This document shows, in pieces, positions 6,745 to 14,012 of a DNA stretch of 14,012 bases (the stretch's first letter is position 1; every line of letters begins with the position of its first letter). Source of the DNA: Chitinispirillaceae bacterium (GTDB taxonomy: Bacteria; Fibrobacterota; Chitinivibrionia; Chitinivibrionales; Chitinispirillaceae). A program made the translations under genes and the position numbers. The stretch is from contig JAFGOU010000101.1 of NCBI GenBank assembly GCA_016926315.1, forward strand, positions 1 to 14,012, in the 5' to 3' direction. The notes under the pieces were generated by a model. It saw only the letters and a list, made by a program, of their open reading frames with translations, did no database searches and was not told the DNA's origin.

Positions 6745-7772
6745 TGATAAGAAATATCATAATTGTAACGTTGCATGATGTGGCCATTGCATTCAAGAAT
6801 AAGACGATCTACCTGATTCTCTTTGTCCCTTTTTTTGTTTTTTTCTCCCTGAAACTGGTGGATAAGACCGACGCCGATTTTAAAAAGAGTACTCTCGGCC
6901 TTCTTCAAAAAGAGAAGTATGACACGGTCGTTTTGCAGGCCGTTGCATCAGCCGGAAGAGTGTTTACCGTTATTCACGTTTCTGACGAAGAGGAAGGGAA
7001 ACGATGGTTAATAGACAAAAAAATAGACGGGCTGTTAGTACGATCTGAAAATGGAAAAAACAGTTTAGTCCTTGTCGTATTAAAAAAAGAATCCATGGTA
7101 ACCCTTTCAATGGTGGAGAGCTTTTCTGCACTGCAAAAAGCGGTGGAAGGAAATGGCTCAAACTGGATTTCCGCCGTTATGCCTCTTCAGGGCGGGGGGA
7201 TTCAAAAAAACATTTTACCTACCTGGATTCTGATGATGGTTTTACTGGTCAGCTTTATTATCGTGCCTGCGCAAGTTGCCGAAGAAAAGGAAAAAAAAAT
7301 ACTTCTTGCTCTTTTACAGACTCCCATGCGTGAAATCGAGTGGCTTATAGCTAAAGTACTTTCAGGTATTTTTTTAATTCTTATCGCGGTACTTCTTCTC
7401 CATATACTGGGTAATTTCGATTTTGGAAATGTTGTAAGTTATATCGCTTTTGTCGGGGTTGGCAGCTTCTGTTTCAGTTCCTACGGCATTTTATTGGGGT
7501 TTTTATGCCGCAATGCGGCCAGTGCCCGAACCCTGGGTGTCATATTCTATCTACCCCATCTGCTTCCTTCGGCATTATCGGATTTTTCGCAAAAATTAGC
7601 CGCCGTTGCTCCTCTTTTACCTTCCTACCAGTTTTATGAGCCGGTAAAATCAATCCTTTTAGAGGAGGGCAGGATTTCAGTTGTATCAATGGAATGGATA
7701 TATCTGCTGTTAGTCGGAATAGGAACATTTTCCCTGGCACTTCTGCTGATGAAAAAACGGTGGTTGATGTAG
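6744..7772 (+). CDS. ABC-2 type transporter permease
   Basis: The 342-residue membrane protein is the partner of the preceding ATPase. Its layout is that of ABC-2 permeases of the NatB/YhfI-like type. One N-terminal helix (about residues 20-38) is followed by a large extracytoplasmic domain (about 39-160). Then comes a block of about five helices beginning ILMMVLLVSFIIVPAQVA, with the family hallmark AEEKEKKILLALLQTP on the cytoplasmic side after the second helix. The protein ends LALLLMKKRWLM. The start is ATG 6744, which shares bases with the ATPase stop (TGATG) and implies translational coupling; a GTG at 6741 would add one residue. It may export a small molecule, lipid or peptide; nothing in the sequence fixes the substrate. 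The pseudokinase gene follows after 32 bases. Confidence 0.9.
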   Translation: MIRNIIIVTLHDVAIAFKNKTIYLILFVPFFVFFSLKLVDKTDADFKKSTLGLLQKEKYDTVVLQAVASAGRVFTVIHVSDEEEGKRWLIDKKIDGLLVRSENGKNSLVLVVLKKESMVTLSMVESFSALQKAVEGNGSNWISAVMPLQGGGIQKNILPTWILMMVLLVSFIIVPAQVAEEKEKKILLALLQTPMREIEWLIAKVLSGIFLILIAVLLLHILGNFDFGNVVSYIAFVGVGSFCFSSYGILLGFLCRNAASARTLGVIFYLPHLLPSALSDFSQKLAAVAPLLPSYQFYEPVKSILLEEGRISVVSMEWIYLLLVGIGTFSLALLLMKKRWLM

Positions 7773-7804
7773 GCGCTGTCTTTCATGTCCGATGAGCCGA
7801 CCAT

Positions 7805-9556
7805 ATGGAAAATAGTAATGATACGGATTTGGAGAAGCTTTTTACCTGGAAGCCTTTTCCGAGGGAAATCGCTCTCATGATTGCCCTCCAGGCTCTGAAA
7901 ATCCTGCATTTTTCGCATACACAGGGCAAAGGTCATGGCGCCTTCGAATCACATGCAATTCTTGTTTCAAAAAGCGGCATGGTGAAGGTGGCCGATTCCG
8001 GCGTGAAGGGACCACTTTCTGACCCATTTTCTCATTCCACAGCGGGTATACCGGCTATTTCACCGGGTTACCTATCGCCTGAAGCGGCCAAAAAGGTTGA
8101 GAAAACAGACCCAACCAGTATTGTCTTGCCAATAAAGGGGCTATCAAGTATACTGGCAAAAGCTCCTGAAAAAACCGCTGAATTTGAAGAAAAGGCGCGA
8201 GACATCTGGTCGGCAGGCGTTCTTCTTTACCGTATTTTATGCGGTAAACTTCCTTTTTCCGGGGAAACGGTTCCACAGCTCCTGGAATCGATTATCTATT
8301 CAAATGAGCAACATATTTTGCATTATATCCCTTTTCTTCCCGACGATTGCGCTGTTGCCATCAGCGCATGCCTTGCAAAGGAACCTCAAAACAGGATTTT
8401 GTCATTGGAACCCCTCATTACCTCACTGGATGTTCTCATCTTTGATATGGGTATTCGCGATATCGAGAAGGAAATCCAAAGGTATATGGCAGATAAAGGT
8501 TCAGCGAGTTCCGGACTCGAAAAGGTCCTTTTAGGTTATCACCTTCGTATGATCGCTATGCATCGGAAATCAGGGGATTCGGTAAAAGCGGAAGCCCATT
8601 GTGCTGAAATTGAGAGACTCGGCGGAAACAGGAACGGTGTTCTCCTATCCGCATTCATCCTTCCTGCAGACGTACCGGCTAAAAGCCAGGCGGCCGGGTT
8701 GTTTGCCATGGATAAAACAGCATTGCTAAAAAGGCGTCCGTTATGGATGTTATCCGCGGCAGGGGTCATTCTCCTTGCTTCCATAAGTCTTGGCTTTTAC
8801 CTCACTATGCTCCAGAAAAACAAAGTGAGGAGCGAGGTGCGTGCTATCTATTTACAAAAAACAAAAAGCGCCGTCCAGCAAACGCCACCGGCGCTTAATG
8901 GCATGGCAAAATCCGCAAATGCCGTTTTTCACCATGCTGACCCGACGCGCGTCGCAACAGTGGCGCCTGTCGTGCCGATAAAACGAATATATCAGAAAAA
9001 AACAAGACCCGTGCATGTACCCGGCAAAAAAAATGTCGATCGTGCGGACTATGGAACAAGTAACGCCGGAAAACCGGTTAAAAGCCCGGAACCGCTTCCC
9101 TACGCCGATTTAAAGGTCAAAATAGAACCCTCAGTCGCGATCATATCCCTGGATGGGAAGAACGTCTCTTCTCAGGAAATGGCGAAAGGAAAGAGGGTGA
9201 TGCCCGGTCCGCACACCATTACCGCCTGGGCGTCCGGTTTTGTGTCGTATCAGAGAACCTATATAATCGAACCCGGCGTGACGCAGACCGTCGCCATTTC
9301 CTTGAGACAGATTGAAAAAGGTACCGGGCATATCCATGTTTATTCATATCCCTGGTCCGACATTTATGTCGATGGCGTATTGCATGGGACCGCCCCGACC
9401 CCGACGCCGCTTGCGTTTCCGGAAGGTGACTATACACTGTTATTGCAACGTCCGGGGTTTAAGCCCTATTCACAAACCGTTCGCATCTTAAAAGGCCAGG
9501 TAATGAAGGTCCAGATTCAACTTGAAAAAGCGGAAAACTCCGTTCAGGGACCTTGA
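7805..9556 (+). CDS. Membrane-anchored pseudokinase (C-lobe only) with two PEGA domains
   Basis: The N-terminal 215 residues resemble only the C-lobe of a Ser/Thr (Hanks-type) kinase. The catalytic loop aligns as HGAFESHAILV (44-54) where HRDLKPxNILL is expected, losing the catalytic Asp, Lys and Asn. The DFG position reads DSG (64-66) and the APE position SPE (91-93). The structural helix-F motif DIWSAGVLLYRILCGKLPF (133-151) is intact. There is no Gly-rich loop or VAIK lysine, and only 32 bases separate the gene from the permease, so the N-lobe is absent, not mis-started. A helix at about 313-334 spans the membrane. A Lys-rich linker then leads to two PEGA-type beta domains (about 434-500 and 508-573), the second with DIYVDGVLHG and LAFPEGDYTLLLQRPGF. 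It is predicted to be catalytically dead and to act as a scaffold or sensor. Its position suggests a link to the ABC exporter (inference). Confidence 0.85.
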   Translation: MENSNDTDLEKLFTWKPFPREIALMIALQALKILHFSHTQGKGHGAFESHAILVSKSGMVKVADSGVKGPLSDPFSHSTAGIPAISPGYLSPEAAKKVEKTDPTSIVLPIKGLSSILAKAPEKTAEFEEKARDIWSAGVLLYRILCGKLPFSGETVPQLLESIIYSNEQHILHYIPFLPDDCAVAISACLAKEPQNRILSLEPLITSLDVLIFDMGIRDIEKEIQRYMADKGSASSGLEKVLLGYHLRMIAMHRKSGDSVKAEAHCAEIERLGGNRNGVLLSAFILPADVPAKSQAAGLFAMDKTALLKRRPLWMLSAAGVILLASISLGFYLTMLQKNKVRSEVRAIYLQKTKSAVQQTPPALNGMAKSANAVFHHADPTRVATVAPVVPIKRIYQKKTRPVHVPGKKNVDRADYGTSNAGKPVKSPEPLPYADLKVKIEPSVAIISLDGKNVSSQEMAKGKRVMPGPHTITAWASGFVSYQRTYIIEPGVTQTVAISLRQIEKGTGHIHVYSYPWSDIYVDGVLHGTAPTPTPLAFPEGDYTLLLQRPGFKPYSQTVRILKGQVMKVQIQLEKAENSVQGP

Positions 9557-9569
9557 TTCCGGCAATATA

Positions 9570-9668
9570 ACGCCTCCCTGTCGATAGGTATATGAGAGAG
9601 GCGTGGATCCGAACGCACCGGGTTTTCATGTCCTGGTTTGAAAACCCTGCGAGTCGATTGCGCGACTC
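9570..9668 (+). promoter_or_regulatory. Cluster of three consecutive stem-loops
   Basis: Three perfect inverted repeats occur in 99 bases: ACGCCTC/GAGGCGT (9570-9576, 9598-9604), GGGTTTTC/GAAAACCC (9620-9627, 9640-9647) and GAGTCG/CGACTC (9651-9656, 9663-9668). The last is followed by TTTGG only. It lies between the pseudokinase gene and the secreted propeller gene. It could be a transcript end for the former or a structured leader of the latter. It matches no riboswitch class that I recognise. Confidence 0.4.
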
Positions 9669-9803
9669 TTTGGAACGTATGGCAGGAAAATTGCTTCATA
9701 CTATAGCTATGCGGCGGTGAGCATGAACAGTATGGGTCACCGTTGGAGTTGGTTATATCCGCAAAAGGCGCTTCGTCGTCATTACTTGCCCTGGGAGAAT
9801 CAA

Positions 9804-11888
9804 ATGAGGAAGACACATTGTTTTTTCGCCGCCGGTCTGTTTTCTCTTGTCCTGATTTCCGGTTTAACCGCTGCGTGGCAACCTACCGATGGACCGGGTG
9901 GCGGACAAGTCAATGCCCTGGCAATAATGGGAACACACCTTTTGGCAGGTACCAGCGATAGCGGAGTGTTCCGTTCCAGCGACAGCGGTGTACATTGGCT
10001 CGCAGTCAATACCGGTTTGACCAATCGGGACATCAAGGCCCTCACCGTAAGGGGAACCGCGCTGTTTGCCGGCACCTATGGTGGCGGAGTGTTCCGTTCC
10101 ACCGACAGTGGAGCGCATTGGGAGGCGATAAATACCGGAATATCGACCCTGAATATTCAGGCCCTTGGTGGAAACGATTCTTTTCTCTTTGCCGGAACAA
10201 GCGGAGGCGGGGTATGCCGCTCTTCCGACAGCGGTGTACATTGGCTCGAGGTCAGCAATGGACTGGTCCATGTCAATATTTTTTCCATCGGCGTTACCAG
10301 AAGGTATGTTTTCGTCGGGACCTGGGGCGGCAGCGCTTTTCGCACGGAAGATAACGGCCTTAATTGGTACCTGGTCACGAACGGCCTCTTCGATCCGAGG
10401 GAAAACATCATTCCCTATTGTTTTGCTGTTGCCGACACTTTTCTGTTTGCCGGGACGGGCGGGGGCGGGATATTTCGCGCCAAAGACAGCGCCAGGGCCT
10501 GGTATCCGTTTGCTACCGGTTTGCCTGACACCGCATTTGTCACAGCCCTTGCTCTTCGCGAAGACACTCTTTTTGCTGCAACGCAAAATGGCGTATTTCG
10601 ATCCATTGCCAATGGCGATGAGGCTCATTGGGTTCCGGATAATGACGGTTTGGCAAACGCGGTTGTTGTATCTTTTGTGATAAGTGGCGGTACTCTTTTC
10701 GCCGGGACCAAAGGAAACGGTGTGTGGCGAAGATCACTTTCAGTACTACCAATACCGTTGCCTCCCGTTTTATCGTCGCCAGACAATGATGTTTCCGGCA
10801 TTGCGGTAAAATGTACGCTGAGCTGGAGTGCGTCAAGTGGGGCGACATCATATGCCGTGCAGGTTTCAACGGCGTCTGATTTTTCAACGCAGATTGTTAA
10901 TCAAAGCGGCATCACGTCAACTTCGTATACGGTAAACTCCCTGTTAAACAACACCACCTGTTACTGGCGTGTAAATGCAGCTAATACAAGTGGAACCAGC
11001 GCATGGACAATGCCATGGTCCTTCTCGACCATAATGGCGTCACCCGCGACCCCTGTTGCGATTCTCCCTGATTCCGGTGCCGTCGATATTATTGTAACGC
11101 CGTCTCTTTCCTGGCATTCAGCGCAAAGCGCTTCGTCGTATCGAGTTCAGCTTTCAACCAATGGCTCCTTTGTCCCTCTGCTTCTGGATTCCGGTACTAT
11201 TAAAGATACGCTGTTTTTGCTTTCCGGATTGGCGAGAAACGCGTTATATTTCTGGCGGGTTGCCTCGGTAAATGCCGCAAGCCAGAGCCCCTGGTCGCGC
11301 AGTATGTCGTTTACAACTATAGGTGCGTTGCCGGAAATGGTTGTCGTCGTACCCGCTATAAACGACACTCTCAGGATAGACAGCCTGTTGTGCAAATGGA
11401 AATCGGCAAACCCCCAGGTAACCAGCTACCAACTTGATGTCTATTCCGACTCGTTGGCTGGTGAACAGGTAATTTCCGATTCAACGATCTCCGACACCAC
11501 TTTCCTCCTCAGGCATTTGCCCAATAACAGGACCTTCTGGTGGCGTGTCCGCGCCCGCAATGTTGCCGGCTGGGGATTGTTCTCAAATGGTAGTAAGATC
11601 ATCGTTCGGATTCCAACCACTGTTGTTCTGCCGTCGTCTTTCACGGTCGTGCCATCAGGATCATCTCTTCATAACGGCGTTTTTCGCTATGGGATACCCG
11701 TTCAATGTGTCGTATCGCTCACGGTTTTTGATATGAGAGGCAAATCCATCCGGCATTATACTTCGGCACCGCAAACGCCCGGCTATTACCATGTCAGACT
11801 GAACCGGAGCGCGATGGCAACGGGCCGGTATCTCCTGCGGTTTGCTGCCGGCGATCATCAGCGCATTATTCCGTTTTTTGTCCACTAA
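9804..11888 (+). CDS. Secreted beta-propeller / fibronectin III protein with C-terminal sorting-like module
   Basis: The start at 9804 gives a clean signal peptide (KTH, then FFAAGLFSLVLISGLTA) with GGGAG at 9793-9797; an in-frame ATG at 9717 would bury it. The mature protein has seven repeats of about 41 residues with the core LFAGTYGGGVFRSTDSGAHW. They begin near residues 47, 87, 128, 169, 214, 256 and 298 and form a seven-bladed BNR/Ycf48-like propeller whose last blade is probably closed by the N-terminal strand. Three FN3 modules follow at about 317-410, 413-507 and 508-602; the first has CTLSWSASSGATSYAVQVS and CYWRVNAANTSG. The last 85 residues (FDMRGKSI, GRYLLRFAAG) resemble the C-terminal sorting modules of T9SS-type cargo. 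No catalytic motif is seen; the role is probably adhesion or binding at the cell surface. Confidence 0.85.
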   Translation: MRKTHCFFAAGLFSLVLISGLTAAWQPTDGPGGGQVNALAIMGTHLLAGTSDSGVFRSSDSGVHWLAVNTGLTNRDIKALTVRGTALFAGTYGGGVFRSTDSGAHWEAINTGISTLNIQALGGNDSFLFAGTSGGGVCRSSDSGVHWLEVSNGLVHVNIFSIGVTRRYVFVGTWGGSAFRTEDNGLNWYLVTNGLFDPRENIIPYCFAVADTFLFAGTGGGGIFRAKDSARAWYPFATGLPDTAFVTALALREDTLFAATQNGVFRSIANGDEAHWVPDNDGLANAVVVSFVISGGTLFAGTKGNGVWRRSLSVLPIPLPPVLSSPDNDVSGIAVKCTLSWSASSGATSYAVQVSTASDFSTQIVNQSGITSTSYTVNSLLNNTTCYWRVNAANTSGTSAWTMPWSFSTIMASPATPVAILPDSGAVDIIVTPSLSWHSAQSASSYRVQLSTNGSFVPLLLDSGTIKDTLFLLSGLARNALYFWRVASVNAASQSPWSRSMSFTTIGALPEMVVVVPAINDTLRIDSLLCKWKSANPQVTSYQLDVYSDSLAGEQVISDSTISDTTFLLRHLPNNRTFWWRVRARNVAGWGLFSNGSKIIVRIPTTVVLPSSFTVVPSGSSLHNGVFRYGIPVQCVVSLTVFDMRGKSIRHYTSAPQTPGYYHVRLNRSAMATGRYLLRFAAGDHQRIIPFFVH

Positions 11889-11915
11889 GGCGGCTTCCGC
11901 CAGAAGGACGTTTTT
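11889..11915 (+). terminator. Weak intrinsic terminator-like hairpin
   Basis: GGCGGCTTCCGCC at 11889-11901, directly after the stop codon, forms a 5-bp GC stem with a CTT loop. A TTTTT tract lies at 11911-11915, 9 bases past the stem, which is farther than in a classical terminator. Confidence 0.4.
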
Positions 11916-11966
11916 CTCATAATTGTCAATTCAGAACAGGTACTAAGTAGCTTCTGTTCAAAATTG

Positions 11967-11988
11967 GACAGTTCGGATTAAAACTGTC
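11967..11988. repeat. Short hairpin GACAGTT/AACTGTC
   Basis: A perfect 7-bp inverted repeat (11967-11973, 11982-11988) with an 8-base loop lies just before the REP-like palindrome and overlaps its first bases. Being symmetric, it could help end transcription from either convergent gene. Confidence 0.35.
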
Positions 11989-12075
11989 ACCCTGAGCTTG
12001 TCGAAGGGTCTCTTTACACCAGAAACATGACGCTTCCCTTCGATCAACTCAGGGCAAGCTAAGCTCAGCGTGACA
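11985..12075. repeat. REP-like palindrome between convergent genes
   Basis: CCCTGAGCTTGTCGAAGGG (11990-12008) and CCCTTCGATCAACTCAGGG (12036-12054) are inverted copies matching at 16 of 19 positions. Beyond them, TGTCACCCTGAGCTT (11985-11999) is mirrored by AAGCTCAGCGTGACA (12061-12075), matching at 14 of 15. The right side therefore holds two partial copies. The motif resembles an intergenic palindrome seen widely in bacterial genomes and is typical of the end-to-end space between genes. A 9-bp direct repeat ATTCAGAAC (11929-11937, 12096-12104) flanks the segment. Confidence 0.7.
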
Positions 12076-12109
12076 AGGTGGTACAGGTTCAGACGATTCA
12101 GAACCGAAA

Positions 12110-14012
12110 CTATTTCATTACGTATATTTTCCGGCTGACCTGTGCTCCCGAGACTGAAAGCTGCATCAGGTAGTATCCCTGCGCGAGGTTCCGGTTTTTA
12201 AGCGATACCGCAGTATGTACGGCTGATTCGGAATGTACGGCAAATGCCCCGGTTTTTTTTCCGCTCAAAGCGTAAATGGTCAGGCGATAGGCTCCAGAGA
12301 AGGGAAGTGATATCTGAACGACCCCGTTCCGGCACGAGTAAATATCCATAATCGGCGGAACGTGCCCGATGCCCACTGCGTTACCCGGGAGTGCTTCTTT
12401 TCCCAACCCGTTGATTCGCGTCTCAGCGGGACCGCTCCCTGTCGGGACATAACGGGAATTTGTTGTAATAACAATTTTGTCGATGATAAAACCGTCTTCG
12501 CGCATCCAGACGTTTACCGCATGTTCGCCGGTGGTTGGAACGTTGAAATAGGCTGACCTTCCATCCATGTCGGTTTTTGACCACTTCCATTGTGTTGTAA
12601 AGGAAGAAATCCGGTCACAGGTGGTGGAAGCCTTGCCGTCAATACCGGCATGGTAGGAGTCATCGCCGCCTGAAGGGCCAATGCCTCTTACCCAGATATA
12701 ATGCCTGCCGGTCTTGACAAAGGTTACCTGGTAGTCCATCCGGGGACTGGCGAGGGCATAACCGGTGTTTATGGTCGCCACGTTGTTCGGCAGCACCTGC
12801 ATGGCGCATTCTCCTGAAAAGCCGGTCGTTGCCACCTTTTCCCAGGCGTGGCCGCTGCGAACGATATTTGCGGAAAAATGCTCCGCCTCAATCGACACCA
12901 GGTTGTCCGCGGTCGCTTCCTGGAAAAACGCATGGCCCGCCTGGCCGGCCGTTATAAATCCCGACGCAGGGCTCCAGTCGCTGACACCGCCGGTAGTGGT
13001 GGCATTGACGCGCCAGAAATAGGTCGTGGCAGGCGAAAGGCCGTCGGCTTCGAAGTCCGTCGCCGCAATACCTGACTCATGGATGGTCAGTACGGAGAAG
13101 GCGGGATCAGTCGATACCTGTAATGCATACGATAACGCTCCCGAATCCGCGCTCCAGGTAAGGGAGGGATTAATGACGACTCCCGTCGCCCCATTGCCCG
13201 GCCACCAGAGCACAATCGTGCAGGGGAGCGTTGCCCCAATGGTGGTAAAATTCCCGGTGGATGACCAACCGCCGGTGCCGTTTGCGTTGGTGGCGTTGAC
13301 GCGCCAGAAAAAGGTCGTGTTGTTCGAGAGACCGTCCACCGTGAATGTCGTCGCGGTAATTCCGGCCTGGGTCGCTATGGTCGTTGCAAACGTTGACGTG
13401 CCCGACACCTGCAGTGAATACGACGTAGCGCCGGGAACGGTATTCCATGACAGGACCGGTGAAATCGAAACCCCGGTCGCGCCGCTGTTCGGTGTTGCCA
13501 GCACCGGTGCGGCGGGTACCACGGGTATCGGTGAGGCGCTTCCGTATTCATAGGAACCCAGAGAAACTCCCGACGGACCGGGGCGGACATAGCCATCGAT
13601 ATCCGTGCCGACAAGGGGCGAAAGGTCCGTTCCCTTCCCGATACAGGGCGAGTTCTGGGCGAGATGAAGATCGGTCGACGATACAAATCCCGGACTGGCG
13701 CTGATGCCATGAACGTCTAGTCCCAGCGCTTGCCAGTTGGCGAATGAACCGACAAAATTCCCCGCCCATTTTCCGATATCCTTTATGCAATGGTCGTTAT
13801 TATAGTCTATGGTATGATTGGTTGACCGAAGATCATATGCCCAGTTAAAGTTGCTGAAAATGTTGTTTTTAACATTAAGCCCGGGCGAGGGGTTTCGTGT
13901 GTCATCTTCCAGGATTGCGGCGGATTGCCCGTTCGCGACCGGCGTAACGAAAGTGTTGTTATAGATTTTATGATACCCGCCCCTGTTCGGATTATCGCGC
14001 AGGGAGATGAAC
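12110..14012 (-). CDS. Secreted beta-helix / FN3 / CBM-like protein, N-terminus outside window
   Basis: The frame stays open from the TAG at 12112-12110 to the right edge, giving 633 visible residues; a GTG at 13522 is internal. The first 160 residues (to about 13530) are the end of a right-handed parallel beta-helix, with YHKIYNNTFV, LNVKNNIFSN and the closing GTDIDGYVRPG...LGSYEYG typical of this class. Two FN3 modules follow (about 13515-13235 and 13225-12950; TFFWRVNATNANGTGGW and TYFWRVNATTTGGVSDW). Next is a beta-sandwich like the GH115 C-terminal/CBM domain (about 12925-12425; IEAEHF, YIWVRGIGPSGGDDSY, MREDGFIIDKIVI). A sorting-like end module (YRLTIYALSGKKTG, LAQGYYLMQLSVSG) completes it. 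It is probably a surface or secreted polysaccharide-active or binding protein. The catalytic part, if any, lies upstream. Confidence 0.85.
   Translation of the reverse strand, partial: FISLRDNPNRGGYHKIYNNTFVTPVANGQSAAILEDDTRNPSPGLNVKNNIFSNFNWAYDLRSTNHTIDYNNDHCIKDIGKWAGNFVGSFANWQALGLDVHGISASPGFVSSTDLHLAQNSPCIGKGTDLSPLVGTDIDGYVRPGPSGVSLGSYEYGSASPIPVVPAAPVLATPNSGATGVSISPVLSWNTVPGATSYSLQVSGTSTFATTIATQAGITATTFTVDGLSNNTTFFWRVNATNANGTGGWSSTGNFTTIGATLPCTIVLWWPGNGATGVVINPSLTWSADSGALSYALQVSTDPAFSVLTIHESGIAATDFEADGLSPATTYFWRVNATTTGGVSDWSPASGFITAGQAGHAFFQEATADNLVSIEAEHFSANIVRSGHAWEKVATTGFSGECAMQVLPNNVATINTGYALASPRMDYQVTFVKTGRHYIWVRGIGPSGGDDSYHAGIDGKASTTCDRISSFTTQWKWSKTDMDGRSAYFNVPTTGEHAVNVWMREDGFIIDKIVITTNSRYVPTGSGPAETRINGLGKEALPGNAVGIGHVPPIMDIYSCRNGVVQISLPFSGAYRLTIYALSGKKTGAFAVHSESAVHTAVSLKNRNLAQGYYLMQLSVSGAQVSRKIYVMK

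Noticed and set aside
9717..9803. Extended start for the propeller protein
   Set aside because: It would place 29 charged residues before a clear signal peptide; the ATG at 9804 has a better Shine-Dalgarno.
9864..10628. 254-codon antisense frame under the propeller repeats
   Set aside because: It results from the repeated codon pattern of the beta-propeller on the other strand; the product has no domain logic.
9950..10740. Regular DNA repeats resembling an array
   Set aside because: The periodicity of about 125 bases is the coding of propeller blades, not a CRISPR or satellite; there are no identical direct repeats with unique spacers.
13520..13522. GTG as start of the - strand gene
   Set aside because: The frame remains open upstream to the window edge and encodes recognisable beta-helix sequence, so this GTG is an internal Val codon.
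13026..13553. 175-codon + strand frame opposite the FN3 modules
   Set aside because: Shadow of the repetitive FN3 coding sequence; the - strand frame has clear FN3 and beta-helix homology.

Overview
The window reads like a piece of chromosome from a Gram-negative bacterium with an outer membrane that exports large modular surface proteins. Evidence for this is an Omp85-type beta-barrel protein, two multidomain secreted proteins with fibronectin type III modules and a Por/T9SS-like C-terminal module, and PEGA domains. This combination recalls the Fibrobacterota / Chitinispirillia or Bacteroidota-like lineages. That placement is inference from protein style, since no marker gene is present.

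Region 1 (1-5364, + strand) is a tightly packed run. It starts with a possible tail of an upstream gene (1-69), then grpE (303-827) and a zinc-finger-less DnaJ/CbpA-type co-chaperone (805-1731) that overlaps grpE. A stand-alone Enzyme I of the phosphotransferase system (1745-3499) follows after 13 bases, and an Omp85/BamA-like outer-membrane protein (3526-5364) after 26 bases. DnaK, HPr and any EII lie outside the window.

Region 2 (5365-6048) is a repeat-rich intergenic stretch. It carries a 26-residue single-pass membrane peptide with a near-perfect Shine-Dalgarno sequence (5549-5629), a possible pair of alternative hairpins before it, and two abutting inverted-repeat segments (5645-5753 and 5754-5883). 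The second is MITE-like and contains a small tandem of TGAG..TCGAag units.

Region 3 (6049-9556, + strand) looks like one operon: an ABC ATPase (6049-6744), an ABC-2 type permease starting at the ATPase stop codon (6744-7772), and a membrane-anchored pseudokinase (7805-9556). The pseudokinase lacks the whole kinase N-lobe and the catalytic residues and carries two PEGA-type domains beyond its transmembrane helix. I read this as an exporter with an enzymatically dead, possibly scaffolding or sensing partner. It is the most unusual arrangement in the window.

Region 4 (9557-14012) holds two convergent genes for secreted modular proteins. The + strand protein (9804-11888) has a signal peptide, a seven-repeat beta-propeller, three FN3 modules and a C-terminal sorting-like module. 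The - strand protein (12110-14012, running off the right edge) has the end of a right-handed beta-helix, two FN3 modules, a GH115-C/CBM-like beta-sandwich and a similar C-terminal module. Between them lie a weak terminator hairpin and a REP-like palindrome built from CCCTGAGCTTGTCGAAGGG. I saw no rRNA, tRNA, CRISPR array or transposase gene.
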